From the NCBI GenBank assembly GCA_001898425.1, contig MKTV01000032.1, positions 74,712-138,711 on the forward strand: DNA of 64,000 bases, read 5' to 3'. This document shows, one piece after another, positions 63,308-64,000 of this stretch. A model generated the notes under the pieces. It worked only from the letters and a program-made list of their open reading frames with translations, had not been told where the DNA came from and made no database searches. Positions within the stretch are counted from its first letter, which is position 1; the number at the start of each line of letters is the position of its first letter. Origin of the DNA: Rhodospirillales bacterium 69-11. Lineage in GTDB: Bacteria > Pseudomonadota > Alphaproteobacteria > Acetobacterales > Acetobacteraceae. The position numbers were made by a program, and so were the translations under genes.

Positions 63308-64000
63308 GTGCTGGGGCGGCAGCCTGCCGAACGCGCGGAGTCGCGCAACGACGCCACAACCGGGGCGGAGATCCGGCTGCAGGGCGTGAGCCGCGCCTGG
63401 GGAGACACCCATGCGGTTTGCGAGGTCAGCCTGACCGTGCCTGCCGGCAGCTTCACCGTGCTCCTCGGCCCCTCCGGCTGCGGCAAGACCACCTGCCTGC
63501 GCCTGGTCGCCGGGCTCGAAACCGTCACCGCCGGCACGATCGAGATCGGGGGCCGCGACGTCACCCACCTGCCACCGGCAGCGCGCGGCGTCGCCATGGT
63601 GTTCCAGTCCTACGCGCTGTTCCCGCATCTCTCGGTTGCCGAGAACATCCTGTTCGGCCTGCGCGCCCGCCGCGTGCTGGCCGCCGAACGCAAGCGCCGC
63701 CTCGATCGCGCCGTCGAGATCCTCGGCATCGCCCCTCTGCTCGGCCGGCGCCCCGCCCAGCTCTCCGGCGGCCAGCAGCAGCGCGTCGCGCTGGGACGGG
63801 CGATCGTGGCCGAGACGCCGGTCTGCCTGATGGACGAGCCGCTCTCCAACCTCGACGCCCAGCTCCGCGCCGAGATGCGGCGGGAGATCCTGGCGCTGCA
63901 GCGCCGCATCGGGCTCACCATGCTCTACGTCACCCACGACCAGACCGAGGCCATGAGCATGGCCGACCAGGTCGTGCTGATGCGCGCCGGCCGGATCGAG
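63308..64000 (+). CDS. ABC transporter ATP-binding protein, 5-prime part (truncated by window end)
   Basis: First 231 codons of an importer ATPase. The GTG at 63308 has aggggg 8 nt upstream. Translated motifs: Walker A GPSGCGKTT, Q-loop VFQSYALFPHLS, signature [14 protein letters not shown], Walker B CLMDEPLSNLD and switch VTHDQTEAMSMADQV. The DEPLSNLDAQLRAEMRREI block points to the CUT1/MalK-UgpC sugar or glycerol-3-phosphate group. The regulatory C-terminal domain is beyond the window. Its permease genes are not in view, so the substrate is open. Confidence 0.92.
   Translation, partial: MLGRQPAERAESRNDATTGAEIRLQGVSRAWGDTHAVCEVSLTVPAGSFTVLLGPSGCGKTTCLRLVAGLETVTAGTIEIGGRDVTHLPPAARGVAMVFQSYALFPHLSVAENILFGLRARRVLAAERKRRLDRAVEILGIAPLLGRRPAQLSGGQQQRVALGRAIVAETPVCLMDEPLSNLDAQLRAEMRREILALQRRIGLTMLYVTHDQTEAMSMADQVVLMRAGRIE

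Noticed and set aside
1-64000. tRNA or rRNA genes, riboswitches, phage or transposase genes
   Set aside because: I looked for T-loop-like ggttcgaa and acceptor stems, conserved rRNA words, and transposase DDE or integrase motifs and found none convincing. A covariance-model scan would settle RNA genes.

Overview
The window is a chromosomal stretch of very high GC content (about 70 percent by eye) from an alphaproteobacterium. Two gene orders typical of that class are present: rnj / DUF1467 / proS / lolC-lolE / lolD (50067 down to 44148) and aroE / coaE / dnaQ (62820 down to 60690). Gene content (hydantoinase pair, LLM oxidoreductases, many ABC-transporter parts, interspersed palindromic repeats) suits Rhodospirillales, probably Acetobacteraceae, but that family call is an inference. 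I saw no phage, transposase, CRISPR array, rRNA or tRNA. Coding density is high, and the genes read as ordinary chromosomal genes of a metabolically broad heterotroph.

Layout. 0-9 kb: hydantoinase/oxoprolinase subunits hyuA-hyuB, a catalase divergent from a D-2-hydroxyacid dehydrogenase, and an MlrC-type metallopeptidase. 9-16 kb: a divergent cluster with an unrecognised 546-residue His-rich protein plus a TauD-type dioxygenase on the minus strand, facing a fused two-domain ABC permease, its ATPase and a cytochrome P450 on the plus strand. The P450 carries an unusual in-frame decapeptide repeat. 16-24 kb: a hybrid histidine kinase, a four-gene catabolic operon (VOC, RidA, molybdopterin large subunit, RraA-like) and a dodecin. 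24-32 kb: a lipoprotein with two retropepsin motifs, a BLUF photoreceptor with an exact FNR/FixK-type box upstream, a class V aminotransferase, a MetX-like hydrolase, Cu-Zn superoxide dismutase, an LLM oxidoreductase and a DUF4239-type membrane protein.

32-44 kb: uppP, the Entner-Doudoroff-side pair eda-kdgK, a translationally coupled MbcA/RES toxin-antitoxin pair with a third coupled MmcQ/YjbR gene, an orphan peptide-type binding protein, an SMP-30 lactonase, small exported proteins, an SDR, an SGNH hydrolase and a second LLM enzyme. 44-52 kb: the lolDC-proS-DUF1467-rnj block, a secreted metallo-beta-lactamase-fold hydrolase and an M20 carbamoylase-type hydrolase. 53-58.5 kb: a complete pstSCAB-phoU-phoB operon preceded by a three-repeat Pho box; phoR is not adjacent. 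58.7-64 kb: a SPOR lipoprotein, a TetR regulator, dnaQ-coaE-aroE, and the start of a sugar-type ABC ATPase that runs off the window end.

Intergenic DNA is rich in dispersed repeats: a cacggagg-type family (five copies, two as inverted pairs), a REP-like palindrome family (four loci), a third inverted pair near 60.5 kb, and short tandem arrays at 15.5, 33.0 and 46.2 kb. The best candidate for an undescribed system is the 9.0-16.1 kb divergent cluster, which looks like an uptake-plus-oxidation module built around the unrecognised 546-residue protein.
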